A stretch of DNA of 64,000 bases from Paramecium octaurelia (GCA_905182995.1 CAJJDP010000147.1:188555-252554), one strand, 5' to 3'; counted from the first letter of the stretch, positions 26,401-38,728 are shown. Translations and numbers: made by a program. The notes: generated by a model not told the origin, from the letters alone.

Positions 26401-26607
26401 GATCGATTTCTTATTATACAGAATATGGAAGTAAAAATGGAAATCTTGCTTAAGGACATTGTGAATCCTTAACCATTTCCTTTTTATTTTCAGTTTCAAT
26501 TGCAGTAGATTCAAGATGAAAACATTGTATTGAAAACTCCAAGTGGTTTAGAAATATAGAAACTTTATGAACTTTACTCAAATATCTCCACTACTGTTAT
26601 GATGTGA
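23472..26607 (+). CDS. Rho guanine nucleotide exchange factor, DH-(PH)-PX-FERM
   Basis: Activates Rho-family GTPases if catalytic. About 990 residues after seven introns. Order: N-terminal region (1-170, unassigned); DH domain from NFYIPLQGILTEAQSKQLFR through SYLIKPVQRLPKYVLLLKDL, the most conserved DH helix; a PH-like stretch (VIVYICNDMIILTQR, SITFICQDAEQKQKLL); a PX-like domain with TRYSSLIKLEQLLRKQYPEI and LEAVLNSSLIKQHPEQVLKY; then a FERM-like unit, with F1/F2 pieces LRVADLIEMAAEVINLQSFE, LLLKKYLYLPP, LNLMSHQAFDDI, FMESLQQNQFYGLQNF, and F3-like NPQPFPFYFQFQL. A 25-nt intron joins PX to FERM in frame, so this is one gene. Lipid binding by PX and FERM suggests membrane-localised cytoskeletal control. 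Confidence 0.85.
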
Positions 26608-26641
26608 ATTCTAATAGATAACAAAAAAATATAATTTATCA

Positions 26642-27528
26642 TCAATATCTCATCTTGATATTTTCCTTGCCTTATCTCTACACATAATATTGATCATTCG
26701 AATAGATTTTAGAATCCGGGAGAGTCGGAACCGTTTAATTAGTTTTCACTCTCTCGTTGGCTCTGTGACTTTTTTGTTTTTGATTGTAATTGTCTGGACA
26801 GGAGATAAAACTAGTACTCATGTTCGAATTGTTCATTTGTTCACTCAAACTCAGGTTATTAGATAGCTTTAATTTCTATCCATTAAATGAGTTTTTCTTA
26901 ATTATTATTGATTGTTTTGATGATTACGATTAAAATTTCTGTCTCTCCTGTTGCAAAAGTGTGTTCTTCAATATCATTTCTAATTCTACATTGTCTTGTT
27001 GCAATTTCAAAATCTGTTTCTGTTGATTAGATATGATTAGTTGATAATTTTGAGTTTGATCAACTTAATTTTTAAGAGATTAATTATCATTTCTAACTGT
27101 TTCAAACAATTCAGTTAATTTTTACAATTCTTCTGTCAGTTGTTAGATATGATTCTTGTAATAATTTATCTCCTTGTCCTTCTCACTAAGTAGTTCTGTA
27201 TATTAGTATGAATTTTGGACTGACTCAACCTCTTAACTAATTTAAGAATGCAACAATGATTAAAATTTGGGTTTGGAACGATTCCGTATTTTTTGCAAAG
27301 GATTATTTGGCTATTCTATTGCACTGACTATTGGCTTCAATTGAAAATGGTTTATGAGATGTTGATTTACTAATTTCAGATTGTTTTCATCAATTCCACT
27401 ATGCTATGTCTTATATTGAAATATACAATCTCATTCACTTTATCCACTATCATTTAGGAGGATTTCACATCCTTCGATTAATTTTTAATGATATCCATTA
27501 TGCCACTCGAAACTTTAAACGATTTCAT
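26642..27528 (-). CDS. Coiled-coil protein, unknown
   Basis: One 23-nt intron gives 287 residues. Begins MKSFKVSSGIMDIIKNQSKD. Residues about 95-205 form a strong coiled coil (SEKDKEINYYKNHIQQLTEE and beyond, rich in Gln, Leu and Glu); the C-terminal third is polar and Ser/Asn-rich, ending KENIKMRY. No known domain. It converges on the Rho exchange factor with 34 bases between stops. Confidence 0.7.
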
Positions 27529-27609
27529 TAATTTTATTAATTTAATTTCATTATCATTTATTATAAAATCACAGAAGAAACACAGAAAATTGTTAAATTA
27601 AACTGAAAA

Positions 27610-28948
27610 TCAATCAAATCCATTCCTTTTGGAATCGTAGTAACAACCTTTTATAGACATCGGCCTACAATAAGGTAGAAAAGATTCCTGATGTAATTCA
27701 AATTCAATTGCTATATAATAAGTTAATTGTACATTTTTCATCACTTGAGATTGATTTTACAATTGCTTAAAGAAAGTATTCAAATTAAAGATATCTGACT
27801 TTGAATATTTAAACATTAAATGTACTATGAATCTTTAGTTGATTCTACATCCCTTTTGTCTTTATGAACATCACTCTACTAATTGAACTTTCAACAATGA
27901 TTAAAAGAAGCAGCTTCAAAATACATGATATTGTTTTTATATGAACATTATTTTCCAATAATCTGACCATACTATTGGGATAAAAATAATATTTTAAATC
28001 TAGTATGATGTTTTTTAGATTGCAAATTTTGAATGAAAACCGCTTGGAATGTAATTTGGCTTGGAAATATTAGTATATGAGAATTGTAGCTATTTTTTGG
28101 AACTTATCTTTGCTGTAAGTTTAATTGCCATTAATAATTCTAATTAAATTAGTCAGTAGTTTAAGATTGATCAAGGTTTTGATGATCAGACTTTATATTT
28201 CCTTATTATATTGAGTTTTAACTAGTTGGATCAAAATTGTTGGTCGTGAACCTTAAAATATTGAATAAGTAACTGATAAATGATATTTCTCATATTTTAA
28301 TGAGATAATTTTATTGAACACATCATGATAATTAGTCTGAAATAATTTTATTTAATTGAATAAATAGTTCTCAAGTGTCTCTTAATTAATGTATGAGTTT
28401 CTTAAAAAATCACCAATTTAATCATTCCTCTATTCATCTCTAAAAAAGTTTGATAAAATTTTTGAAAACTTTAATTTTTCCACATCAAAGTTTATTAACA
28501 AAAACTACTCATCATGAATAATTTATTTGAGAATATTCTCCCATTGCTTGTCTGTGCGTGAGAGAATGTATTAGGAACGCATGGCACTACGATAAGTGTA
28601 GATGATATATAGAAATGACAGATTGATAATAAATCCAAGTACAAAGTAGGAGATATCAGGTTTATCTCCATAAAGGATTACATGAATTGATCTCGTGGCA
28701 AATATAATCATAGTTATGAAAGCTGATTCTAAAAAGTCAGTAAGCAGGATGTTAATAATATTGAAAACCATCTGGTTAGCTCCCCTATAGTAGGAGTTAG
28801 TGATTTCATCTTTTGGATCATAATAAACTGTGTAAAATGTGAAAGATAGATTGATAAAACATAGAGCCATATTTGAGGAGAAGCTAGATGTGATCTTAGC
28901 AAAGCACAATACTAGAGTTGTCGCAATTAAAAAGATTAAAATGTACAT
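27610..28948 (-). CDS. Four-helix membrane protein with cytoplasmic domain
   Basis: 438 residues with one 22-nt intron near the 3' end. N-terminal segments MYILIFLIATTLVLCFA, NMALCFINLSFTFYTVY, IINILLTDFLESAFITMIIF and FVLGFIINLSFLYIIYTY are probable transmembrane helices. The next residues (RTDKQWENILKQIIHDEQFL, LINFDVEK) recall the membrane-to-PAS junction of ciliate sensor kinases, but no histidine kinase core or receiver follows; the rest is basic and helical. Reading TAA after the first block as Gln is what joins the two halves. A sensor role is a guess. Confidence 0.6.
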
Positions 28949-29550
28949 TTATTCTTTCTAATGCTGTAAAATACTTGCTATAAGTTTAAATATTTAAAGA
29001 GCTAAGAAAAATACTGAAATAAGTTTTATGTGTTTTTATCTAGTAGGAATTTGATGGATTTTTTAAAATTATTCTTCAATTTTTTTGTCTCTGAATTTTA
29101 AGGTGTATTTATTCATTTATTTTTTTAATCTCCACTCAAATATTGTAATAATTGATTTATTACATTGTAGATTTGATTAGTTTTGCAGAAAGTACTTTTA
29201 TAAAAGGGAACTGCGTTATAATTATTTTGAAGATCATAACAAATGAAAAATACATAGAAACTGTTTCTATTTAAAAATAATTATTACTATTATAAATAAA
29301 TCAAATTTCAAAATATTTGGTTTTGTTGAGTTCGTTAAAGTTCATCTATAAACAAACTAAGTGTGATGAAAGCATAATGAAAAAGAAAGGGAATAATTTA
29401 AATAAATTAAATTCAGCACTAGAATTGAAGTTGAAAAGATCATAGCATCCAAAAATGAATTCAATTAAAGAACTTGCCAAGGCACATAAATTGAATAAAA
29501 GGTACATTTTACCATAATTCCTTCTTGATTTTAAAAGCTATATATTTACA
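28949..29550. other. AT-rich spacer between two minus-strand genes
   Basis: About 600 bases with no firm gene. A plus-strand frame from 29377 reads MKKKGNNLNKLNSALELKLK and looks protein-like for 45 codons, but it has no TGA until it has run 220 bases into the coding region on the other strand, so I do not call it. The 5' control region of the 28948 gene must lie here. Confidence 0.5.
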
Positions 29551-32500
29551 TCACATTACCCAAGCCGAGAGAATCACTAAACTAATGATCTATGCTACAG
29601 GAAATATCACTAGTTAAGTGATAAACTCAGCCACAAATATTTGATCACTTTCTAAATCATTCACAATAAATAAGAGCACAGGATAGGCGATGACAAAACA
29701 CTTTCTAATAAGCTAAACAATAATACCCATTAGATTGCAAGGGTTATGCATATTCCAGCAATAAGGAATTACTGATTGACTCTGCTGTCTCGATATCGAG
29801 TAATCTAACTAAAAAGCCAAGTGAAGAATCTTTTAACTACTTGTATGCCTTTCAATTTATATTGTTTCATTCCATCCATCTTAAAGCAATTTATTTTTGA
29901 TTGCATCTTTTTCTTTTCCTATTAAATTTGATTTTTCAGATCGTCTTTGTCCTTATTAACAATGATCTACAATTATTCGTTTATATTGTAGGCCAAGTTG
30001 TTGAAACTCTCCAAATTAATAATTCTTTCTTTGTTATAATTATTGAAGATAATAGATAATTTGATAGTGAATTCTTCCGGTAAATTCTTCATTACGTGAA
30101 TTTATTTTAAAAGAAATTCAAGTTCTCGTTGATTTGCATTTCCAAGTAAATATACCTAACTTTGTGAAGAGGGTTAAATGGCTATGATATGGATACAAAT
30201 ATCAACCTGTATGACATGATGCAATCTAAAGATTTCATAATTATATTGATTTGTGTAATTAACAAGATCAAGAAATCGTTTAATAAAGGAGGATTACGAT
30301 TATCTGAAATCTATCTTCACTGCATAATAGTTGAATTCAGTGACAAACTTTTCGAAGAGATTGATACTTTCCTCATTTGTGTTAAAGCTAAATTACTACC
30401 ATAATCTCTTAATGAGAGCATCATGAATATTTATCTAAAATGGGTAAGAGAATGTACCATAACCACTTAATACTAAGTAGATTGGTAATTCTAAAGTATT
30501 ACTCTGTTCAACAATCTTCAAAGCTAAATTGAGTCTATCAATGAATGCTAATGTCTTATCTTTAGAACATGAGAATTTGAGTTTCATCTTATCTCTATCA
30601 GAATCCAATCCATTATAAAGATGCTCCTGTTTTACAAATAATTTGGATAGAGTTTTGAACTTATTTACTTGTATCAGTTAAAGAATCCAAATGTAAAGAG
30701 GATAATAATAGAATTTGAAAAATATCAAAGTGTATTTCTCAAAAATAGTAAACAATGCTTTTTAGTTGAATGTTTCAAAGAGAACTTACCATTCCTTGTT
30801 CTCTCCTTGGTTAAGATCACTATCAACCAAGGTTTCTTAATAAATCTACCATGGGTTTTGATAAGTATTGCAACCTGCCAGATATATTCTTCGCACATGA
30901 AAATGGAGATCCTAACTAATTAAGTAAGTTTTGTTATTTAATTCAGATAGAGAATTAGTCATTTGCTGGAAGCTTGATGAATCATCATAGGAACCATAAA
31001 ATTGTCTTGCCTTCTTCTTATTCTTATCCCTACTCACCCAAACAATAGCAATATTAATCAACAGTAAAATGATAATTACAAACAAAGCAAATATGACATT
31101 TTACCCTCCTAATTTTTGAGAGAATTCTGCCAATCCAGTTAAACACTAATCTTCTTTTGGTTATTTACCATCATTGCATACAACTTTACAAAAAGGTGTG
31201 TTTTCTCCCTCGATTTAGTAACTAGTGTTTTTATTTATAGTGTTAAAACAAGGTTTACAGGGTGCTTGTCCAAAAAGCATTTTATAATATCCTTTCCCAC
31301 ATTGTTAACAATAATTGCCTTGTGTACCTTAAGGACACCCAGTCGGTGTAATCGAACCTTGAAATTTAATAAGACTTTGATTTGACATATTTAGTATATC
31401 CTTTTACTGGATTGATAAACCACCAGGATTAGTTTGCATAATATTGTTGCAATTTTAATAATAAGAACTATTAATCATTTCTGTAATGTTGAAGAAGAAC
31501 AATCTGATTCTTCCTCCTCCTCCAAATCCTCCATAGATTTGGTATGTCTAATAAAATTTCTATCTGGCAAACTAATCCGTGTCATAATCATTACCAGATT
31601 AAGAACCACCACCATCAGCTGTTACCAATCCATTTCCACTGAAATAGATTATTCTTATCTAAATCGAACCTCCACTTCCACTCCCAAAAAATGGTTGCTA
31701 GATATATGCAGTTCCATTCGAACTTATTATCCCGTCATTCTATAAATCCAACACTTCTAAATGCATGACTCCTCCTCCTTACCCTTAGATTTCAAATTTA
31801 TAAAACTAATTTCCATATGTTACTCCCCCTCCACCACTTCCTGGTAATACTGGATTGAATGAGTAATCATAGATCTGCTTACTCTATAATTGTAAGCATA
31901 ATTAATTGTAATTAGACTTTGGACTTATTGAGAACCCTCCCATTCCTCCATGACTTCCTCCAGTGCCTCCACATTGCTACCTCAACCCTATTATTTTATC
32001 AGTGTATCCACAGCCAAATCCCTCATTTGTGGAATATCCCATTCCATCAGTCAAAATCTAACTAGTTTGATCAACCTCTAAACTATAAGCATAGATTCCG
32101 ACATAGAACCCTTTGATTTTTGAATGTTATGTCAAACTGAAGTGATTCTTGACTGAAATTAATGAGGTGAAGTAGGTGAGAGTCTTCGGACTGAAAAAAC
32201 TGCATTGAAACTGTGATATCCACTACTACTCAATATATTAAGAAGATAAGTTAGTATAGTTCTGAGTGATGTAACCCACAAAGCTAAAAATGGTCTTAAT
32301 ATACATCTGATTAGAACAATTTTGATTACTTAAGCAAGAACATTGTGATTTGTTTTACATTAGAGCTCTAATAGTTGAATTGCTAACCTATAAGTAATCT
32401 GTACAAATATTCAAACTGTTTGACAACACATTTGCATGGCCTATACTCATATTAGTGGCTATGAATTAAAGTTGTATATTCCCATAAAACAAAATGTTAG

Positions 32501-32825
32501 AGGTTGAAATAATAGTTTAATTTCCCAAGAAGATTAATTATTACGACATAATGAAATAACAAGTGTCATCTTATATTATACTTGCATTGTTGACTGTTAA
32601 TTAGCTGAAATTCAATATTGCTTTACCCACTAATTTTTCTAGACATATCGTCACATTGCAATTCTCTATTACAAGTTCGTCTACTGCATTCCATGTGCTG
32701 TTTGAATGAGATATGACTAATGAGCAATTTTAATTTATCAAACATCCATCTGGATATGTTTCATTGCACACACAAGACTGGGCATTAACCTATTGCATAA
32801 TTAAAATCCATATAAATGTTAACAT
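29551..32825 (-). CDS. Large Gly/Cys-rich receptor-like membrane protein
   Basis: About 1,080 residues; only one intron was needed (32 nt, GTAGTTAAAAG...TTTTTAG), though in-frame introns may be hidden. The start MLTFIWILIMQQVNAQSC is a signal peptide with a likely cut after NAQ. The ectodomain has many N-glycosylation sequons, Gly-rich blocks (CGGTGGSHGGMGGF, GFGGGGRIRLFFF) like those in eukaryotic glycine-rich membrane proteins, and a Cys-rich EGF/furin-like module (GNYCQQCGKGYYK, APCKPCFNTINKNT). A strong helix, VIFALFVIIILLLINIAIVW, follows, then a long cytoplasmic part, and at the C-terminus two more hydrophobic stretches (YPVLLFIVND, VIFPVAQIISLVILSAWVM). Ligand and role are unknown. Confidence 0.85.
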
Positions 32826-32861
32826 TATAATATAATAAAAAAATTGAATTATCAAGAAAAG

Positions 32862-35020
32862 TCAAAGTTCCATCATTTTCTCTAAAGTGTTGCATTAAAC
32901 CAACAACATCGTCATCAAATCATTCGATTAGATATTATTATTGTGAATTGTGCTGGCCGTCTCCTCATAAGAACTTACATTCTTCTATCTAATCGACGAA
33001 GCTTCACTATGCAGATTTTCCAGTAAATCCACATTATCATTAAATTAACTAGAACTACTGTGTGCAATCAATTGCTGATTTTTCATATTGTTCCCAAATT
33101 ACTACAGAATGTTCATCTTCTATTGAATTGTGCTCCTCTTTCCATTTAAATCCTTCTACAACATCACAAGAGTGGTGGGAATGCCATCTGTCTGTTGTCT
33201 CTATAGGATGTCACTAGCATAAAGAGTCATCTAGCCTAGATATAGAGCTTCGTCAGTAATCAAAGTCTAATTTATATAATAATTTATTACAATTATTTTG
33301 CTCTGTTCTTGTTATTATAACAGTAATTCATTTATTTACTATTATAGATACTTGGCATCACTTTGATCTTACATTTGAGCATATTGTGCTTAACACTTCT
33401 CCTACAGTTTTAAAATTTGTTACTAATACCCCTTACATTCAGCCTAATATTAATCTACTATAATACTTCTATTTACTATTGAACCTTCTATAGACACCCG
33501 TTTTCTTTAATAACTTAATTCATCTATTAGAATTACTTATTGTTCTCTTGTAATAAATCATAGTATTTTTATTCTATCTACATATATTGATCAATGCTAT
33601 GTTTGTAATTAACATTTTCTTTCGATAATTCTTTATTCTGTTAAACAGCCTCCTCTAGATTTTAATTCATCTCATTAAGTATTGAACTCTCCCTTTACAG
33701 ATTGTTTTCCAACTCCATGATAACTTAATTTCTTTATTTCAATTCCTCCTAAACTTACTTCAATATTTAATCATTCTACTGCTTTTCAGTTTGTAATTTG
33801 AATAGTTTCTCCATTAACTATCTATTTGTCACTACTTGTTCATCAAGTAACTTCTTATTCATGTCAACTTATTATTCTAACTCAAAATTTATTTTCTTCT
33901 GATTTCTACTATAAGGAGACTTTGATTTTGAACTAAATTAGGTTTGATTTCTTTCATCTACAGTTTGAGTTTTAAAATTTGATTGATTCACGACTGATGT
34001 ATCATTTGTTACTCTCTATTGATAATTGACATCAATTCCACATTTGGCTAATTACTATCCAAATGAAGTAGCATTTTGATGTTACAGTTAATTGGTCGAC
34101 ATATTTTCTTTGATATTTTTCATTTAATTATTCAACACCTCAACCTAATTAATCAACGTACTTTAATTGTGTTTAGTTTATAGCACATTAATAATATCTT
34201 GTATTAATTTTTGAGTATCTACAACCATCTTTTATAATTTCAATTGGTTTTGGAAGCTCACCTAATCACTCTTCTAATTGTCTAATTGTTCTTTGAGCAT
34301 TTCAATTTACTATTGGTACTGCATTGAATTGTCTGCCATCTTAAAAGCATCCTAACTATAAAGAGTGTTGATTTCTTATACGAGCAAATAGATAAAATAT
34401 TTTAAAGCTATTAAGTCTGTGCACCTATAGAAATCAAAACAATCATTATAATATTCCTAACAAAAACATTTAATTTTTGCTAAAGATGGAGCACATTCAT
34501 CTTAGTTTTAGTCCTTGATCATCTTAAACTTTCTCAATTTTTTAGTCAACTTTTAAATTCTAACAATACTGTTAGAGTGCAATTTTCCTGAAGATGGACC
34601 TAAATTAGATAATTAGCTATGAATGGAATATTTGTCTTATTAAGCCACTGTATTATCAGTTTTGATATGCACGGGAGATTAATCCATTTTGCTGATGTTT
34701 TCCAGTCGTTTATTAATGATGGCTTCATAATAGCTCTACGAATCCACTTTCTAATTTGAACTACATGGTTTTTTCTACCTCACAAAGGGTGATAGGGAGG
34801 CTTCATTTTTTTATGTGGTCGTTGATCTATTTTCTGTTCTGTCTGCATGCTAACTATTGAGGTTCTTAACTCGCTACTCCAATCCCTAAACTTTTTATTG
34901 CAGGTAATTAGCACACTATGAAAATTCAGGGCAATTGCTGATTACAGCCAAAGGTTGTCGTTACACTCTTAAACTCCCTTGGCGAGAATGCCCAGAATTT
35001 GGAGTCTGATAAGGTTTCAT
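32862..35020 (-). CDS. Long Gln-rich coiled-coil protein
   Basis: About 700 residues starting MKPYQTPNSGHSRQGSLRV; the frame is open from here, so the later Met is not needed. After a polar 100-residue head comes near-continuous coiled coil from about residue 190 (QQQIEMLKEQLDNQKSDQ) to 560, broken by a Ser/Asn-rich hinge (KSKSPYSRNQKK). Introns: about 35 nt near the RLN-EKC junction and a possible 24-nt intron at 33267-33290, which has no stop and keeps frame. TAA/TAG glutamines are very frequent. A structural role in cytoskeleton or basal body is inferred. It ends 36 bases before the next start. Confidence 0.75.
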
Positions 35021-35179
35021 ATTATTATTTAAATTATTATTTAACAGCTTTAAATTATCTATAACAAAAAATAAATACTTCTTGTATTTCACTTCTAATG
35101 GGAAAGAAATCACAATTGAATAATACTTATTGAATAAGGGATTCAAAAATCAAAATTGTATTATTATCACTTCAAATAC

Positions 35180-35843
35180 TCAAACCTAAGTTTGGTTCTT
35201 CTATTTCTTTTTTTGCTAGAATGGAAATCTTTTTTTGTTTGCACAATCTTTGCATCTGCAACTTGAAGAGCATTTCTAATTTCTGACAAAGCATTCACAA
35301 TAATTCTTTTGGCATTAGGATTTTTGGCATTTGCAGCCCCAAACCCTTGATCTATCAAATAAATCATCATCGTTTTTCTATCTATGCAATTTTTATTTGA
35401 CCTTCTCTAGAGCATTGAATCTGATCTCAAAATGCTCTGCCTTATTCTTACATTCAAAGCACTTGCAAAGATCAGAGCATTTTTGATTTTAATGGAAGCA
35501 TAAACAATACAATTTCAAGCAATTCGATTTAGTGCACCTACAAGCAATAATACTTAAGTTTTAAGAGGATGAATTATTCTCGGACTGAAAATCCATTAAT
35601 TACGAACTAGCATTTAATTTCCTTCTATTTCTTATAGGTCTTTTTTGTTCATTTTTTTAGTTCAAAATTTAAACACTCTCATTTCTATCATAATTACTTT
35701 AAATTCTCATCTCATTCTAATTCGAGTCGTATAGTTTCTGCTCACTTTGATTTGCATGAAATTCCTACTCAGATGTATTTTGAATGGGTTCATCAAGAGA
35801 AGAGTGTGAACTCCTGTAAATAAAACAAACAGATTTACATCAT
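35180..35843 (-). CDS. Tesmin/TSO1/LIN54-type CXC-domain protein
   Basis: Predicted sequence-specific DNA-binding protein of the CRC family, which in other eukaryotes acts in DREAM/MuvB cell-cycle control. Two CXC repeats are clear: CRCTKSNCLKLYCLCF with CSDLCKCFECKN, and CKCQKSQCQKNYCECF with CSSSCRCKDCANKK, joined by a 45-residue linker; each has the nine-cysteine zinc pattern. One 25-nt intron (35814-35838) lies just after the start Met, giving 212 residues. The N-terminal 80 residues are polar (NEQKRPIRNRRKLN). At 212 residues it is much shorter than LIN54, with little beyond the DNA-binding part. Confidence 0.92.
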
Positions 35844-36507
35844 ATATTTAAGTTATGGTTAACCCGACTTCTCCATCGAATCTATTACTTAAAGCTCACA
35901 AAATAAGTCAACTTCGTTATCATTTCCAGCAGAACTCTTTTTGCTCTCAAGGTTTTACAAAAAAAATCGTCTCATTTTTAAAAATAGTAATCCTTCTTAA
36001 ATTTAATACTTTCTTTTTCTCAAAATTTATTAGGCAATGTATTTTTTTTCATTTTGCATACTGTTTATTCTAAGTAATAAGTTTTGACTTAAAAGATGGA
36101 GAATCATTGATTTTTGTCTTGTAAATGGGGGAAATCAATTATCGTTAAGGCTTTCAATGAAATTTCGAATATATCTTACACTTGCCCTAAAATTGATATG
36201 AGGATTAGCAAGAAATAAAATTTATTTTAATTAATTTGAATAATAAGTGCTCATATAAAAAAAGTTAGACAATTAAAATTTATAGTAATAAATTGTTTCT
36301 AATTTACATTAACCCCCTTATATTAAAATTTTACTTTTTAATATCCTACAAGTTACTAATTTTTTGTTTTTATCATTATTAAAACATTCTAAAAATATAA
36401 TATTTTGGAAATTGAATTGACTTGAATTTTTTCAAACGTGGGATCTTAAAATTTATTTGGTTAATAGGTTGGTTAAAATGAAATGAAAAGATTAAAATTT
36501 TGAATTC
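35844..36507. other. AT-rich intergenic stretch, nothing supported
   Basis: About 660 bases between divergently transcribed genes. Open frames exist because TGA is rare in AT-rich DNA, but none has coding-like composition over a useful length. It must contain both promoters; I see no clear motif. Confidence 0.55.
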
Positions 36508-36889
36508 ATGGGTAACATCTGTAAGTCATAAAAAGATACTGAATTTGAAGACACTTAGTAATTGCAGACAGTCACCTTAGAAACTGGAATACAAAGCATA
36601 AACTCAACCATCTAAGCTAACAGTCAACAATTAAATTTGATTAAAGAGTCTCCTTAGGAGGGTGTCTAAATAAACAATATCCAGGTGATAATGATTAAGC
36701 GAAGAAGAGGGCATTCAAATCATGAGAGATTTGCTATAATTTGGAAACAAAATAATAATCATCCCTAAGGTTAGAGAGGAGAGGGCGAATGTCAGATCAA
36801 AATCTCTAACTAAGAAAGGGATATTAAAAAACAAAGGAACAAATGTGACCAAATATAGAGTTCATTCTTGTAAATAGTACAAAGATTGA
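36508..36889 (+). CDS. Small protein with possible N-myristoylation signal
   Basis: Begins MGNICKSQKDTEFEDTQ: Gly2, a Ser at position 7 and Cys5 fit N-myristoylation plus palmitoylation, so it may be membrane-tethered. The C-terminal half (MRDLLQFGNKIIIIPKVREE) needs a 25-nt intron (GTGATAATGATT...AAGAG) with an unusual acceptor. About 118 residues. No family is recognised. Confidence 0.55.
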
Positions 36890-36923
36890 TAAAGATCTAA
36901 GTTTTGAAAAAAAATATGACATT

Positions 36924-37268
36924 ATGATATATTTTATTAGTAGATATTCATCAGAAAAGTAGTATCGATATCTTCATGATTTCTTAATCATGAGAATTAT
37001 CTTGATTATTTTAATGTTTACACATATTCTTAAAAATTAGCTTTGTTACTCAAAACTAACTTTTGGCTCAGATGATCTTTATGAAAGCTTAAATACTGTG
37101 TTTACTTACACAAAGACAAAGAATTTTATGAAAATTCTAAATTTAGTATCATCAATTTATTTGCAATTTAAACTTCTCAATAGAAATACATACTCATGTG
37201 AAATTAATAAGAATAAATTAAGAGAAGCTCTACACTTCGAATATGCGGAGTTAGTCAAGTTAAAATGA
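36924..37268 (+). CDS. Doubtful small reading frame
   Basis: An uninterrupted 114-codon frame starting MIYFISRYSSEKQYRYL with a hydrophobic stretch (IMRIILIILMFTHIL) and a polar end. In AT-rich DNA with one stop codon, a frame this long can occur by chance. It starts 35 bases after the preceding gene ends. Listed for completeness. Confidence 0.3.
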
Positions 37269-37809
37269 AAATTTGAATAAGTTGATATATTGTTATAACT
37301 ATAGATACTGATATATTTGATTGAGTATAATTGAAATTTAAACATTCTATTGTTTAGAGTGCTGTAGAATTTTAACATGAAGTTTAAGCTATCACGAAAT
37401 TAATATATTATTATAAATAAATATCATTATTAATATATTATAGGAAAAATTAAGGAAATCTTTATTTAGAAGAGTTTTTTATGATATGAATTTAAACTGT
37501 ATATTTGCTGCATTGTAAATTTTTGAATAAGTTTTAGATCCATGTTTTATTCTTTTAAGTTTGAACACTATATAAATTGAGAAACCATTTCATTTCAAAT
37601 GGATTCTTATGTTTTTCTGGTTTTTTGCATTTATTATATCCATATTGAATGCAATATGGAAAATCAATAATTAATTCAATATTCAGACTTAAAAATATTT
37701 ATAATTGTTTTTTCTAAGTTCTAATTGTTCTCTGGAATTCTTCTAAGACCCAAATATCGAAGTATATTTTAAGTCATAGGAATTTTATTTAATTTTTAGT
37801 TAATTTTTA
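37269..37809. other. AT-rich intergenic stretch, nothing supported
   Basis: About 540 bases of very AT-rich sequence with no convincing reading frame on either strand. It holds the promoter of the plus-strand gene starting at 37810. Confidence 0.55.
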
Positions 37810-38629
37810 ATGGATTCTTAAACAACAAGGAGAATGATTTCACAGGAGAGTTTTTTGGAACCAGCAGAATTCATTTCAGCTAGAACTGACACTAAGATTA
37901 AATTAGGATATCTGTTCATTTAAAATCCGAACAAATTGGAAAGTATATGATGCCACTACTATTTCAGTGTTTGGATTAAGATAAGTAAGTTCCAGACTGC
38001 CTAAATTCAAACAAGGTAAACCATTAATTGAGTTACCGTAAAATGAAAATTAGAAGTCGTTAGTGCACTAGTCTCAATCCATTGAATGCAGAAAGCACAA
38101 TAAGAGTCTCTCCAAATTGATTTTGAATAAGAGTTCTCAAGAACAACTGATTTTGTCGAATCCAACCTTTGTACCTGAGGAGAGGAGAGAATAAATGAAA
38201 TCGCCTAAAAGGATTTTGTAGAGTCATCATAGCAGATAAAGGAAGGAATTGCCTCCTATTTTGGCCAATGCGAATTTGTCTCCTCCTCCATTTGATACGA
38301 ATCAAATGAAAAAAGAGAGGAAGCAGAGAATTTCTGGGAAAATATACTTAGGTAGATTAACTAAATTTGATTCCAAATAAAGGGAATCAGACTTATAAAA
38401 GAAATTCGTAGATTAGTTGAGTTTTGAAAGTCCGAATGCTAAATTGCTTATGAGACATGTAAGTATATTGTTCTAAGTAAAAGCAAAATGCAAAAAGGGC
38501 CAAATAGATCTCATTGAGTTAAGCTGTTAAAGTGTTGAAGAGGAATCAACAACAAGAAAAAAGAACTCGTTTGGAGTATCTCTTCAAATCAAAGGAGAAG
38601 GAATTGATATCGCTAATTTAAGGGAATGA
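37810..38629 (+). CDS. Basic Ser-rich protein, unknown
   Basis: 264 residues after one 25-nt intron (GTATATGATGCC...TTTCAG). Begins MDSQTTRRMISQESFLEPAE. Very rich in Lys, Arg, Ser and Gln, with short motifs such as SSRLPKFKQGKPLIELPQ and NANLSPPPF; it reads as a mostly disordered protein. An antisense frame over 38060-38305 is only a shadow. No domain is recognised. Confidence 0.65.
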
Positions 38630-38728
38630 TGAATAATACTAATCTATTGATGAATTATTATGATCAAATGATGTGAAGTTATGATAAAATAAATTATTTA
38701 TAAAAATGTGATTATTATTAAATTTGAC

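Noticed and set aside
29377..29773. Plus-strand frame starting MKKKGNNLNKLNSALELKLK
   Set aside because: Protein-like at first, but has no stop before running 220 bases into the well-supported minus-strand receptor-like gene.
35855..36073. Plus-strand frame starting MVNPTSPSN
   Set aside because: Low-complexity Phe/Ile/Leu translation of AT-rich DNA with no supporting introns or neighbours.
38060..38305. Minus-strand Arg-rich frame
   Set aside because: Antisense to the continuous 264-residue plus-strand gene at 37810-38629.
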